Source: Cytophagaceae bacterium ABcell3 (GTDB taxonomy: Bacteria > Bacteroidota > Bacteroidia > Cytophagales > Cytophagaceae). Taken from it: DNA of 64,000 bases. The notes beneath the pieces were generated by a model that did not search any database, was not told the origin of the DNA, and was given only the letters and a program-made list of their open reading frames with translations. Below are positions 28,951-37,860 of the stretch, in pieces. A program made the translations under genes and the position numbers. How positions within the stretch are numbered: position 1 is the stretch's first letter; each line of letters starts with the position of its first letter. The stretch is taken from NCBI GenBank assembly GCA_030913385.1, contig CP133159.1, positions 1,262,584-1,326,583 on the forward strand, written 5' to 3'.

Positions 28951-30188
28951 AAGATAAATCCGGCAGAAAGTCCAGCTATAATTATATAGGGAGGGGGAAT
29001 TTTGGTTAATAGCAATGTCAAAAGTGTGGCTATAAAAACACCATAGTTTAAAAATGTCATTTGAGAAGGCTCTCCTAAGGTTGTAAAAAGCAATAGGGCT
29101 GTTGCTGTAACTATTCCTGCACTGGCCGCATTGATTCCTTCGAGGGAGGCTTTTACTGCCCGGTATTTTTTTAGCTTTTCCCAGATATTCACCATAAAAA
29201 AGATAAGTAAAGTTCCAGGTAAAAATATGCCCGCAGCAGCGACCAATCCTCCGCCTACTTCACCCCAAAAACCAAACTCTCTCATTGAAAGCGCGCCAAT
29301 AAAGGCAGTAAAGCAAAAAATAGGGCCAGGGAAAGCTTGTTGAAGCGCAAATCCTGAGAGGAACTCCTCTGCTGATAGATAGTCTTTAAACTGTACAAAC
29401 TCTTTGTAAAGCAAAGCACTTAATGGATGCCCCCCACCGAAAATAATGCTGCCATTCCGAAAGAAGTTTTCAAAGAGCCGTATTATTTTAAGGTCTGTCA
29501 CATGACCGATAAACGCCGCCCCAATAAAAATGGAAGAATAAATGAGCAAACTTTTCCAGCTAATGGAAAGCCCCGACTTTTCTTCTTTAGGGTGTTTTTT
29601 GAACCGTATAGCTGTTGCGCACCCTGCCAGTATCAAAAGTACAGGGAAAATACCAGGCCACCTGATAAAGTATGAGGCTATGGCAGCAATGATAAATATA
29701 AAGTGACTGGTTTTGGTCTGGACGGAATAGCTGCTGATTTTATAAGCAGACCATGCTACAAAAGCTACTGCCATCGGTTGTATAAATCGGGTGAAAGTGA
29801 TAGATATATCATGGCGCTGGAGCCAAGATATACTCATTGCCGCAAAAATCATTAGAAGGGTAGTAGGCAAAATCCAAACAAATAGCGTGAGCCATGCTAA
29901 GCGATACCCTCCAAGCTTGAACCCTATGGCTGTTATGATTTGGGTAGACGCAGGGCCTGGGAGTATGTGGCAGAATGAATTTAATTCCACTAAATCTTTT
30001 TCGGTCAGGTACTTTCTTTTTGTTACAAAAGTGTTGAAAAACAAAGTCAAGTGGGCCTGAGCGCCACCAAAAGAGGTAACAGTAAGAAGAAATACATCTC
30101 GCAGAAAGATCAAATATCTTACTCTTCGGGTGTCGGTAACTTCTTCCCCTAGTATTTTATGGGTGATATATTTGTTATACGATTGCAA
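28947..30188 (-). CDS. chrA: Chromate transporter family protein, two-domain ChrA
   Basis: 413 residues with two CHR modules of about six helices each. Module 1 starts FLLTVTSFGGAQAHLTLF and has NSFCHILPGPASTQI; module 2 has NGSIIFGGGHPLSALLY and LQQAFPGPIFCF. Inner-membrane transporter; chromate export is the family name but the physiological ion may differ. The first module has FGGAQAH where FGGPxAH is usual. The only start found is TTG at 30188. It ends within a repeat end and stands alone. Confidence 0.88.
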   Translation of the reverse strand: MQSYNKYITHKILGEEVTDTRRVRYLIFLRDVFLLTVTSFGGAQAHLTLFFNTFVTKRKYLTEKDLVELNSFCHILPGPASTQIITAIGFKLGGYRLAWLTLFVWILPTTLLMIFAAMSISWLQRHDISITFTRFIQPMAVAFVAWSAYKISSYSVQTKTSHFIFIIAAIASYFIRWPGIFPVLLILAGCATAIRFKKHPKEEKSGLSISWKSLLIYSSIFIGAAFIGHVTDLKIIRLFENFFRNGSIIFGGGHPLSALLYKEFVQFKDYLSAEEFLSGFALQQAFPGPIFCFTAFIGALSMREFGFWGEVGGGLVAAAGIFLPGTLLIFFMVNIWEKLKKYRAVKASLEGINAASAGIVTATALLLFTTLGEPSQMTFLNYGVFIATLLTLLLTKIPPPYIIIAGLSAGFIF

Positions 30189-30316
30189 AAAATATGTTTA
30201 TAGCTAAAAACAATAAGTTTTTTGTTTGGTTTATATAATTTGTTTGCGTTTTTCAATTGATACCATTTCTTTTACAAGATAAATTTATTTTTCTAATTTG
30301 TAAACATGATGAAGAT

Positions 30317-31174
30317 ATGAAAAAGTCATACTTGATTTTTATAGGTTTTTTGGGATTTTTTGCCTGCGAGCAACCTGACCCTGAAAATGGCACTGTCATA
30401 GCAACTGACACTGTGGAACAAGACCGTACCCGTAGGGATGTAGACGCATACCATGTCGTAAAAGATACTACTGTTGAAGTCGGAGGCATTAGCATTACCC
30501 CTCTTGAAGATTCTCCTGAATTTGCCGATGGTATTCTAGAAATGAACCAGCCAGAAGAGGATGCTTCTTTCGATGAAGAAACTGTTACGTTTGATTATGA
30601 AATTACCAATTTTAGACTTGGGCACCCAACAGACACCACAGCATGTCCTAGATGCAGCAATTCTGAAAAAGGGCAACATATTCACCTGATTTTGAACAAT
30701 CAACCTTACCTGGCCAGGTATGAAACAAACTTTACTGAAACATTAGACCCTGGGCATTATGTCTCTTTGTCTTTCTTATCTCGTTCTTATCACGAAAGTG
30801 TAAAACATAATGATGCCTATGTACTGAGACAATTTACTGTTGGAGATGTAGACGCTGAGGAAGTAGATTTAACAAAGCCTTTCTTGTTTTATAGCCGTCC
30901 TAAAGATGAATATGTGGGAGTAGAGGCAGAAGCCGTTTTGCTTGATTTTTATTTAGTAAATGCTGAGTTGTCTGAAAATGGATATAAAGTTCGTGCGACT
31001 GTGGATGGTAATGAATTTCTCTTGGTCAGATGGTGTCCATTTGTAATGGAAGGTTTACCAATGGGCGAGGTAGATATAAAATTAGAACTTCTTGATGCAG
31101 ATGGTAATTTAGTGGACACTGAGTTTAACCCTTCCGAAAGGACTATTACATTAAGGGAAGCACCAGGTGCTTGA
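30317..31174 (+). CDS. Lipoprotein of unknown function with CPRC motif
   Basis: 285 residues from the ATG at 30317, where a lipoprotein signal begins (MKKSYLIFIGFLGFFACEQP, lipid Cys at about residue 17). The acidic linker is followed by two beta-rich halves: one with YEITNFRLGHPTD, the pair TACPRCS and QHIHLILNNQPY, the second with DFYLVNAELSENGYKVR. The CxxC plus nearby histidines could bind a metal, but no function is recognised. Alone between divergent chrA and convergent recO, with a terminator. Confidence 0.8.
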   Translation: MKKSYLIFIGFLGFFACEQPDPENGTVIATDTVEQDRTRRDVDAYHVVKDTTVEVGGISITPLEDSPEFADGILEMNQPEEDASFDEETVTFDYEITNFRLGHPTDTTACPRCSNSEKGQHIHLILNNQPYLARYETNFTETLDPGHYVSLSFLSRSYHESVKHNDAYVLRQFTVGDVDAEEVDLTKPFLFYSRPKDEYVGVEAEAVLLDFYLVNAELSENGYKVRATVDGNEFLLVRWCPFVMEGLPMGEVDIKLELLDADGNLVDTEFNPSERTITLREAPGA

Positions 31175-31195
31175 TTTAAAACTTTAAAACTATAG

Positions 31196-31226
31196 AAAAA
31201 GCCGGTCAAAAGCCGGCTTTTTTTAC
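31196..31226 (+). terminator. Intrinsic terminator after the CPRC lipoprotein
   Basis: Stem AAAGCCGG / CCGGCTTT with a short loop TCAAAAG-type sequence and a run of seven T. Its A-rich left arm may also stop transcription from recO. Confidence 0.85.
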
Positions 31227-31882
31227 ATTATCTCTTGTAGGATTTTTAAGGACCGCATTTCTCCAAAGTTGTCTATATGTGCTGCGTAAAACCTTAAAAT
31301 GACATCCAAAAGGCGTCGCCTCATGCCAGCGTTTAATATGATTTGACTATCATACCTTTGCTGGATCAGCGCTTCCAGTAATTGAGTTTCATCTTGATTT
31401 AACCCATGATAAATATCTTCCGATGCCGCAGGGTAATATCCTAGTAAACCAGCATATTTCAATAAAAACTGTAAATGGAAATTGCTAAAGCTACTTTCTG
31501 CATCATCAAACCACGAAAAACTTAATGATATAAAGTCAAACAGCTCTTGGTTGGGAACCTCTTCTTTAAGTGTGCGGGCCAATATTTCGTTTAGAAAGAT
31601 TGCAATAGAGGTTTTGATTGGGTCAAAAGGTATGCCTGAATAAGGTTTGCTGCACCTGATTTCTGAAATCCGGTTTATTTCCCTTTTTTCATTATGATAA
31701 ACCACTAGGTCTAGTAAGGTGAGCGGTTGGAAGAAAGCAATACGGCTTCCCGGCTTTTTGCTTCTAACGCCATTGATGATATAAGTCCTAAGTCCAAACT
31801 GCTCAGTATATATTTTGCTGATAATAGAGGTTTCTCTATATCTGATAAAATTTAAAACTACCCCTTTGGTTTTATGAAGCAT
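31223..31882 (-). CDS. recO: DNA repair protein RecO
   Basis: 219 residues. N-terminal OB fold (MLHKTKGVVLNFIRYRETSIISKIYTE-like pattern, then GLRTYIINGVRSKKPGSR), followed by helices. Loads RecA with RecR in recombinational repair. The zinc-binding cysteines of some RecO proteins are absent, as in many Bacteroidota. Its ATG directly follows the murF stop. Confidence 0.9.
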   Translation of the reverse strand: MLHKTKGVVLNFIRYRETSIISKIYTEQFGLRTYIINGVRSKKPGSRIAFFQPLTLLDLVVYHNEKREINRISEIRCSKPYSGIPFDPIKTSIAIFLNEILARTLKEEVPNQELFDFISLSFSWFDDAESSFSNFHLQFLLKYAGLLGYYPAASEDIYHGLNQDETQLLEALIQQRYDSQIILNAGMRRRLLDVILRFYAAHIDNFGEMRSLKILQEIM

Positions 31883-33169
31883 TTAAAGTACCTCCAATAA
31901 TTTTTCAAGTCCCATACCCCTGGAACCTTTTATAAGAATATGGCAATGTTTTGGTGCCAGCGATTTGAGTTTGCTTTCCAGCGCGTCTCTCTTTTCTGAA
32001 TATTCTGCATCCGGCATTACGGCAGCAGCTTCTTTCATATGCGGGCCACAAAGGAAGACTTTGGTAAACCCAGCATTTTTTAGAAGGTCGCCAATGGCCC
32101 TATGTTCGGCAGGGCTTTCTGAACCGAGTTCTAACATATCGCCTAGTATGGCAATTTTTTTGTCTGCTGCAATTTTTTTGAAATTCTGAATGGCAACTTT
32201 CATTGAAGACGGATTAGCATTGTAAGCATCCAATACGATATGGTTCGTGCCTTGCTCTACGATTTGGCTTCTGTTGTTTTGGGGGACATAAGAGGCTACG
32301 GCTCTTTCAGCGTCCTGTGCTGGCACTTTAAAATATTTTCCAATACAGAGTGCCGCTGCTATATTTTCATAGTTATACGCCCCTATGAGCGCCGTTTCTA
32401 CTGTGTTGTTGTTCTCAGTTTTGAGCTTTACAAAAGGATCTGCCGATACTAACTCACAGTGGTAGAAATCATTTTCCCCTGGATACATGATGGGTTCTTT
32501 GAACTTGGACATAGAAAGGAGAACCTCATTTTCGGAATAGACAAAAGCGGTACCATTGGTTTCTAATAAGTAGTCATATAGTTCACCTTTTCCTTTTTTT
32601 ACGCCTTCTATGCCTCCGAAACCTTCTAAATGGGCTTTGCCAATATTAGTAATTAAGCCATGGGTAGGTTCGGCTATCTTACAATAACCGGCTATCTCCT
32701 GCTGATGGTTAGCGCCCATCTCTATAATGGCTATTTCGGTGTCAGTGGCAATGGATAATAAGGTGAGGGGGATGCCAATATGGTTGTTTAGGTTGCCTTT
32801 GGTGGCATATGTTTTATATTTGGCAGCAAGGACTGTGTTTACGAGCTCTTTGGTAGTAGTTTTGCCATTAGAACCTGTAATGGCGATGAACGGAATAGAA
32901 AATTGTCTTCTATGGTGCCTAGACAGTTTCTGTAACGTGTCAAGAACATTGTCTACCAATAAAAAACGCTCATCTTTTACAACTTTCTGATCATCTACTA
33001 CAGCATAAGCAGCTCCTTTGCTTAAGGCATCTTCAGCAAATTCATTGGCATTAAAGCTTGGGCCTTTTAATGCAAAAAAAATATTTCCCTGTTGAATGTT
33101 CCTTGTATCTGTACTTACTCCTGTGCTTTTCTTGTAAATTTGATAAAGGTTTTCTATTGAAACTGCCAT
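31883..33169 (-). CDS. murF: UDP-MurNAc-tripeptide--D-Ala-D-Ala ligase
   Basis: 428 residues. Final cytoplasmic peptidoglycan-precursor step. N-terminal substrate domain with DTRNIQQGNIFFALKG, ATP motif AITGSNGKTTTKELV (about 96-110), central EMGANHQQEI and the C-terminal KGSRGMGLEKLLEVL. Joined to recO without a gap. Confidence 0.95.
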   Translation of the reverse strand: MAVSIENLYQIYKKSTGVSTDTRNIQQGNIFFALKGPSFNANEFAEDALSKGAAYAVVDDQKVVKDERFLLVDNVLDTLQKLSRHHRRQFSIPFIAITGSNGKTTTKELVNTVLAAKYKTYATKGNLNNHIGIPLTLLSIATDTEIAIIEMGANHQQEIAGYCKIAEPTHGLITNIGKAHLEGFGGIEGVKKGKGELYDYLLETNGTAFVYSENEVLLSMSKFKEPIMYPGENDFYHCELVSADPFVKLKTENNNTVETALIGAYNYENIAAALCIGKYFKVPAQDAERAVASYVPQNNRSQIVEQGTNHIVLDAYNANPSSMKVAIQNFKKIAADKKIAILGDMLELGSESPAEHRAIGDLLKNAGFTKVFLCGPHMKEAAAVMPDAEYSEKRDALESKLKSLAPKHCHILIKGSRGMGLEKLLEVL

Positions 33170-33220
33170 TCCTGTAAAGTTTTAAAAAAGTTATATTGTC
33201 AATAAAACCCCATCTGAAAA

Positions 33221-33607
33221 ATGAAGGTTCTTTTACATTTAAAAATTATACCGAAAGATAAGTTTATTTTCGAAAATAAGCTTTCTGCTGTTAAAGGCAA
33301 ATTTACAAAAGCAGAAGATCTAGTGTTGCTGGATGCAGATAATTTCTCTGATGGGGAATACCTGAAACATGTAGCCTCTTTGGTAAAGGAAAGTGAAAAA
33401 AGTGTAGTTCTTTTTGAATCTTGTACAGAAGACGGGACGCTCTGTTTTAGAAAATTTATGGAAACCCTTTATAAAAAGAAAGACAATATCATGGTATTGA
33501 CTATAGGGGACAATGCTGTTTTGGACAAACTCCTGTCACCTTTGACGCATGTTTATGCCTCAGAAGGTGATCAAAGTAGCCGTATTTACGATTTTTTGCA
33601 GGACTAG
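33221..33607 (+). CDS. Hypothetical protein, 128 residues
   Basis: No signal peptide or membrane segment; predicted alternating strands and helices (KVLLHLKIIP, EDLVLLDADNFS, KSVVLFESCTED, NIMVLTIGDN) hint at a small alpha/beta fold. I do not recognise a family. Divergent from murF with 51 bp between; followed by a fragment of the small repeat. Confidence 0.65.
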   Translation: MKVLLHLKIIPKDKFIFENKLSAVKGKFTKAEDLVLLDADNFSDGEYLKHVASLVKESEKSVVLFESCTEDGTLCFRKFMETLYKKKDNIMVLTIGDNAVLDKLLSPLTHVYASEGDQSSRIYDFLQD

Positions 33608-33632
33608 CAGCTCTTTTTAGTTGCTCGGGTTT

Positions 33633-33649
33633 CATAATCCAGGTTAAAG
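33633..33649. repeat. Isolated end of the small repeat element (fragment E)
   Basis: CATAATCCAGGTTAAAG, matching the reversed left end of copy C for 15-16 bp. It contains the TTA that is the stop codon of the next minus-strand gene. Short, so chance cannot be fully excluded. Confidence 0.45.
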
Positions 33650-34237
33650 TCGGAATTGAAGCCCTACTGTACCATAGCCAAATATGCCGTAACCACCTTC
33701 TGCAAACAATCCAAAACCTCTATAAAAGTAGTACCTAGCACCTGCTGTAGCGCCAATCAGGTAAGGACTTGGTTCTTCTTCTAGATCAATTACTGTTACA
33801 TCTCTGGTTCTATATGCGCCTGAGATGCTTATGTATAAATCTAATCGGTCAGAGTGCAAATTGCTATCATGCAGCTTTTCCAATAGATGTAAGTAATGGA
33901 ATGAACTTCTTACGCCAAATATTATATTGTCTATTGCATATTCTTGATCTGTAGGAATATGTGTATAAAGCCTCTGGTTCCAGCCTCCCAATATACCTGC
34001 ACTTAAAAAATCGGTTATTCCGTAATCTACATTAATGGACGCAGGAGGTAAACTGCCGTGCTCCCTAGAGTGATCAAAACTTTCCCCTCTGAAATAGGCA
34101 AATGATACGCCTGGGCTTATTAGTATGTCATTACGCTGGAATGCCTGATCGTCCAGCCCATCAAGCGTTACAGGGTTCATTTGGGCGGATGCCTCTAACG
34201 TGAGTATACAGAAGAAAAATATTATGTACTTATGCAT
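33644..34237 (-). CDS. Predicted outer-membrane beta-barrel protein, unknown
   Basis: 197 residues: signal peptide (YIIFFFCILTLEASAQ), then amphipathic strands such as ISPGVSFAYFRGES, VDYGITDFLSAGILGG, IIFGVRSSFHYLH and the ending GYGIFGYGTVGLQFRL, typical of small barrels ending in an aromatic/hydrophobic residue pattern. No family identified. Its stop lies in a repeat fragment. Confidence 0.65.
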   Translation of the reverse strand: MHKYIIFFFCILTLEASAQMNPVTLDGLDDQAFQRNDILISPGVSFAYFRGESFDHSREHGSLPPASINVDYGITDFLSAGILGGWNQRLYTHIPTDQEYAIDNIIFGVRSSFHYLHLLEKLHDSNLHSDRLDLYISISGAYRTRDVTVIDLEEEPSPYLIGATAGARYYFYRGFGLFAEGGYGIFGYGTVGLQFRL

Positions 34238-34485
34238 AGAAAAAAGTATTTCGTTACCTAAAAAACTTTCTAGAAGTGACTTTGTTTATTCTCTGATTAG
34301 TAGGCCACAGGCGATGGGACGGTTAGAAATAGCGGCTTTTTTCGACCTAAGTTGGAGATACTTCGTAATTAGTATAGTAAAGCATTGTTTGACTGGAGAA
34401 CAATGAATGGTAAGTGAGGCTTGTAGTGCAGATTCTCTGGGAAAAAATTCATAATATTTATTTACATCGGAACAATCCGTCAACT

Positions 34486-34938
34486 ATGGGTAGGGTAACA
34501 GGTTTACTGCTTTTCTTTTCAATAATTATTAGTGGGTGTGGAAACTCACCTATGGACGATCATTCTGATGTGTCTCATTATAATTATGACTTAGGCTTTG
34601 TCAAGGCAAAGCATGATGCCTCACTCTCTATGTTGGAATTTATAGCTATTTTTCAGCAGAGGCAAAAAGATACCTCTTTCTTTTTTTCTGTTAAGGCCGA
34701 ATTTACTGAAGGGAACCTTTCGGAACATATGTGGGTAGAGGTGGTCAATATTAAAGATAAAACCATTAGAGGCATACTGGGAAACCAGCCTCAGATGTTA
34801 AGGAAAATCCAGTTGGGAGAGCAGGTGAAACTTCACATATCAGAGGTTGAGGACTGGATGATCTATGACATGAAGCGTGATACTGTTTTGGGCGCCCATC
34901 TGATCAGGGCTATGGGCAGGGAACACCTGCTCCATTAA
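34486..34938 (+). CDS. DUF2314-type lipoprotein
   Basis: 150 residues from the ATG at 34486, where a lipoprotein signal begins (GRVTGLLLFFSIIISGCGNS); an earlier in-frame start adds a non-signal-like extension. The C-terminal half carries DUF2314 hallmarks: FFSVKAEFTEG, HMWVEVVNIKDKTIRGILGN, LGEQVKLHISEVEDWMIYD. The role of this domain is unknown. Its TAA stop is part of the TAATTA sequence flanking a mobile element. Confidence 0.75.
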   Translation: MGRVTGLLLFFSIIISGCGNSPMDDHSDVSHYNYDLGFVKAKHDASLSMLEFIAIFQQRQKDTSFFFSVKAEFTEGNLSEHMWVEVVNIKDKTIRGILGNQPQMLRKIQLGEQVKLHISEVEDWMIYDMKRDTVLGAHLIRAMGREHLLH

Positions 34939-35062
34939 TTAGGGCGCGCTGAAAAACGCCCAAAATACTGATCTGTTTATATTTGTATAAAAATTATGAG
35001 GTATAGGTGCAAGGGTTTTTCGGTTATTTCTTATTTTTCCGTGCACAGTAAATTGAGAAACT

Positions 35063-35236
35063 TTTAACCTGGATTATGCATTAGATTTCGTTATGAGGGG
35101 CAAAAGAGCAAAAAATCAGCGTATTTGGTTTGTAAAGCATAGTGGTTCTATGGTTAAAAACCAAATGCGAGCGAAGCGTCTGATTTGAAGTTATTTTGCC
35201 ACGCAATAGAAGATCTAATGCGTATTTCAGGTTTAA
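35063..35236. repeat. Small inverted-repeat element, copy C (174 bp, best copy)
   Basis: Left end TTTAACCTGGATTATGCATT, right end reversed TTAAACCTGAAATACGCATT; the two arms match imperfectly for about 43 bp, out to GGCAAAA. Interior shared with copies A and D (AAAAAATCAGCGTATTTG, GTAAAGCATAGTGGTTC, AGCGTCTGATTTGAAGTTA). No coding capacity. Nested inside the 423-bp element. Confidence 0.85.
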
Positions 35237-35259
35237 TCCAATATTTTTTTTGGGCTAGC

Positions 35260-35347
35260 CACAAGCGCACAATCTACTTTATGGCCTTACATTCGAAGTA
35301 TTCCAATACGTCTTCATGTAAGGCCATGCGTATCTTGCACACTTGTG
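35260..35347. repeat. Fold-back inverted repeat inside the 423-bp element
   Basis: Perfect 12-bp arms ATGGCCTTACAT (35281-35292) and ATGTAAGGCCAT (35316-35327), continued outward by CACAAGCGCACAA and TTGCACACTTGTG (35260-35272, 35335-35347; three mismatches). Together they can form a long stem next to the right end. Confidence 0.8.
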
Positions 35348-35363
35348 ACTTTTTCAGCAGGCC

Positions 35364-36143
35364 CTAATTACCTAATGTAAAGTCATCAGCGTCTTGCCAC
35401 GCAGGAAAAGCTTTTCTAAAGCTATCTAGGCTTTCCTTGTTCAAGATTGCTGTTTGTATTGTTTCATGATTGTCACAAGCATATATGAGTTCACCTTTGG
35501 GCGAGAATACACCTGAGTCACCCGAATAGCTGATGTCATTCCCATCTTTTCCTATGCGATTTACACCTATTACATACGATAGGTTTTCAATAGCCCTTGC
35601 CTGGAGCAAACTTTTCCAAGCGATGCTACGGCTTTCGGGCCAGTTGGCAATGCAAATGAGCAGGTCGTACTCGTTGTTTCTGTTCCTTAGCCATACGGGA
35701 AAACGGAGGTCGTAGCAAACAACAGGCAAAATATTCCAGCCTTTGAGTTTTACTATGGTTTTTGTTTTGCCTGGTGAAAAAACTTCATGCTCGCCAGCCA
35801 TCCGAAATAGGTGCCTTTTGTCATAGCATTCATAACTTCCGTCAGGGCGCATCCACACCAGTCTGTTGTAAAAGTTGTGGTTTTCTTTCACTATAAAGCT
35901 TCCGGTGATTACTGCTTGTGTCTGGGCAGCCATTTGTTTCATCCATTTAAATGTCGTCAGGTTCATTGGCTCGGCTACCTCTTGGGCATGCATGGTAAAG
36001 CCTGTGTTAAACATCTCCGGCAAAACAATTAGGTCTGGTTGCTCAGTTATCTGCCAAATTCTTTCCTCGAAATTTGCCAAGTTTGCTGTTTTGTCCTGCC
36101 AGGTTAATGGATTTTGGATCAATGTGGCTTTCAGATCTTGCAT
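35364..36143 (-). CDS. Omega-amidase / nitrilase-family hydrolase (YafV/Nit2-like)
   Basis: 259 residues with the nitrilase triad: Glu in VLPEMFNTGFT (about residue 43), Lys in YDKRHLFRM and Cys in VVCYDLRFPVW. YafV/Nit2-type enzymes hydrolyse 2-oxoglutaramate or 2-oxosuccinamate, the products of glutamine or asparagine transamination. It overlaps the preceding aminotransferase gene by 13 bp, which fits a transaminase/omega-amidase pair. Its last codons run up to the mobile element's right flank. Confidence 0.88.
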   Translation of the reverse strand: MQDLKATLIQNPLTWQDKTANLANFEERIWQITEQPDLIVLPEMFNTGFTMHAQEVAEPMNLTTFKWMKQMAAQTQAVITGSFIVKENHNFYNRLVWMRPDGSYECYDKRHLFRMAGEHEVFSPGKTKTIVKLKGWNILPVVCYDLRFPVWLRNRNNEYDLLICIANWPESRSIAWKSLLQARAIENLSYVIGVNRIGKDGNDISYSGDSGVFSPKGELIYACDNHETIQTAILNKESLDSFRKAFPAWQDADDFTLGN

Positions 36144-37273
36144 AAAATATCGGTTGCTTTTCGTAGTGTACCTTCTTGTTTGGCAAAGCAGAACCTTAAG
36201 ATCTTATCGTCTTTTTTATTGTGATAAAAGGTCGACACTGGAATACATGCTATGCCATTTTCTTTAGTAAGTTTTTCTGCCATTACTACATCACTGTCTT
36301 TGGAAATGTGACTGTAGTTCGCCAGTTGGAAATATGTGCCTTCTGATGGCTCTATCAAAAAGCGAGACTCCTTGAGTGCTGTATTGAAAAAGTCCCGTTT
36401 CTTTTGGTAAAAATCAGGAAGCTTAAGATAGTGTTCTTTTTTCTTTAAAAAATCTGCCATGGCAAACTGCATGGGGGTAGGAATACTAAAGGTGATGTAC
36501 TGGTGGATTTTCCTGAACTCTTCAGTCAGATGTGCAGGCGCTACGCAATAGCCCATGCGCCATCCGGTGGTATGATAGGTTTTACCAAAGGAAAATGCAG
36601 TAAAACTCCTGTCTCGCAACCCTGGATGTTTTAGGATACTTTCATGTGTAAGGTTGTCAAAAGTGATGTGTTCATACACTTCGTCGCTGAGGACAAAAAG
36701 TCCTGATTCTGTAACTATCTCTTCCAGTTGCAATAGGTCATGTGGCGCTAGGGTACTACCTGTGGGGTTGTGGGGCGAATTGATAATAATAAGTTTGGTG
36801 CGCTTGTTTATTGCTTTTCGTACCAAGTCCCAATCTGGTTTGTAGTGCGGCCAATTCATTTCTATAAATACAGGCTTCCCGCCACAGAGTTGTATGGCAG
36901 GGACATAACTGTCGAAGGCTGGTTCAAATACAATTACCTCATCTCCTGGCTTGACTACTGTAGATATTGCTGTATATACAGCTTCAGATGCGCCGCAGGT
37001 AAGCGTGATCTCTGTTTCCGGGTTTACCTGCGCATTATAGCATAGTTTTATTTTTTCAGCAATAGCTTCCCGAAGCAGGGCTACTCCAGCCATGGGAGCA
37101 TATTGGTTTAAACCTGCCTTCATATAAGTGTATACAAGGTCTACCAGCTCATCGTCACACGAATAATCAGGAAAGCCTTGGGCCATATTAATGGCATTAT
37201 GTTCTGCCGCCATTTTAGACATGACGGTAAATATGGTGGTGTTTACATTGGGTAATTTGCTGGAAAAAGTCAT
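36131..37273 (-). CDS. Class I/II PLP aminotransferase (methionine/glutamine type, YbdL-like)
   Basis: 380 residues. NMAQGFPDYSCDDELVD, GLNQYAPMAGVALLREAI, NSPHNPTGSTL and the PLP lysine in FSFGKTYHTTGWRMGY follow the YbdL/glutamine transaminase K/kynurenine aminotransferase group. Likely transaminates methionine, glutamine or aromatic amino acids against 2-oxo acids; the overlapping omega-amidase would pull the glutamine reaction forward. Two bp from the deformylase gene. Confidence 0.9.
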   Translation of the reverse strand: MTFSSKLPNVNTTIFTVMSKMAAEHNAINMAQGFPDYSCDDELVDLVYTYMKAGLNQYAPMAGVALLREAIAEKIKLCYNAQVNPETEITLTCGASEAVYTAISTVVKPGDEVIVFEPAFDSYVPAIQLCGGKPVFIEMNWPHYKPDWDLVRKAINKRTKLIIINSPHNPTGSTLAPHDLLQLEEIVTESGLFVLSDEVYEHITFDNLTHESILKHPGLRDRSFTAFSFGKTYHTTGWRMGYCVAPAHLTEEFRKIHQYITFSIPTPMQFAMADFLKKKEHYLKLPDFYQKKRDFFNTALKESRFLIEPSEGTYFQLANYSHISKDSDVVMAEKLTKENGIACIPVSTFYHNKKDDKILRFCFAKQEGTLRKATDILCKI

Positions 37274-37274
37274 A

Positions 37275-37826
37275 TTACTTCCTCACTGGAAACTTCATTT
37301 TATAATCTACTGTTACTTTGCCCTTGCTGATGTTGGACAGCTTTCCTTTAAGCAAATTTTTTCTGAGCCCTGACATGTAGTCTACAAATAAAATACCTTC
37401 TAGATGATCATATTCATGTTGGAAAATTCTGGCAGCTATGCCATCGTACTCCTCTATATGTTCATTCCAGTCGGTGTCAAAATATTTGACTTTTATACTT
37501 TCTGGTCTTGTGACAGTAGAGCGAATGCCTGGAATGCTCAAACATCCTTCTTCATACTCCCATTCTTCTTCACTTTCTATAAGAATCTCAGGATTGATAA
37601 ATGTTTTTTTGAAATCAGTAAGGCTTTCATCCAATCCAGATCCGTCGGCCACAAAAATTCTGAGAGATTTGTTAATTTGAGGGCCTGCTAAACCTACACC
37701 GTGCGATGCATACATGGTCTCAAACATATCATCGGACAATTTCTTAACATCAACAGAGCCTTTTTCAATATCAGAAGCTGGTTTTTTTAAAATGGGATCT
37801 CCGTATGCCACTATGGGATATATCAT
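37275..37826 (-). CDS. def: Peptide deformylase
   Basis: 183 residues. Removes the formyl group from new proteins. All three metal-site motifs are present: GVGLAGPQI (about 42-50), EEGCLSIPG (Cys ligand) and QHEYDHLEG (two His, catalytic Glu). Followed by the aminotransferase gene and preceded by ruvX in the same direction. Confidence 0.95.
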   Translation of the reverse strand: MIYPIVAYGDPILKKPASDIEKGSVDVKKLSDDMFETMYASHGVGLAGPQINKSLRIFVADGSGLDESLTDFKKTFINPEILIESEEEWEYEEGCLSIPGIRSTVTRPESIKVKYFDTDWNEHIEEYDGIAARIFQHEYDHLEGILFVDYMSGLRKNLLKGKLSNISKGKVTVDYKMKFPVRK

Positions 37827-37860
37827 TTTCTTACTTAAGTTTATTAAAGGGGTATAATAA

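Larger units (their letters stand above)
34942..35364. mobile_element. Transposase-less insertion element with 15-bp ends (423 bp), hosting a nested repeat
   Basis: Terminal inverted repeats GGGCGCGCTGAAAAA (34942-34956) and, reversed, GGGCCTGCTGAAAAA (35350-35364), 13 of 15 identical. Both sides are flanked by TAATTA (34936-34941 and 35365-35370), consistent with a 6-bp target duplication or a palindromic target. No transposase frame. The end type (GCTGAAAAAGT) resembles IS1182-like ends from memory; not verified. A 174-bp small repeat is inserted inside, leaving 249 bp of element. Confidence 0.7.

Noticed and set aside
35185-35367. 60-codon frame as a transposase remnant
   Set aside because: It runs through the end of copy C and the fold-back repeat; no transposase motif is visible.
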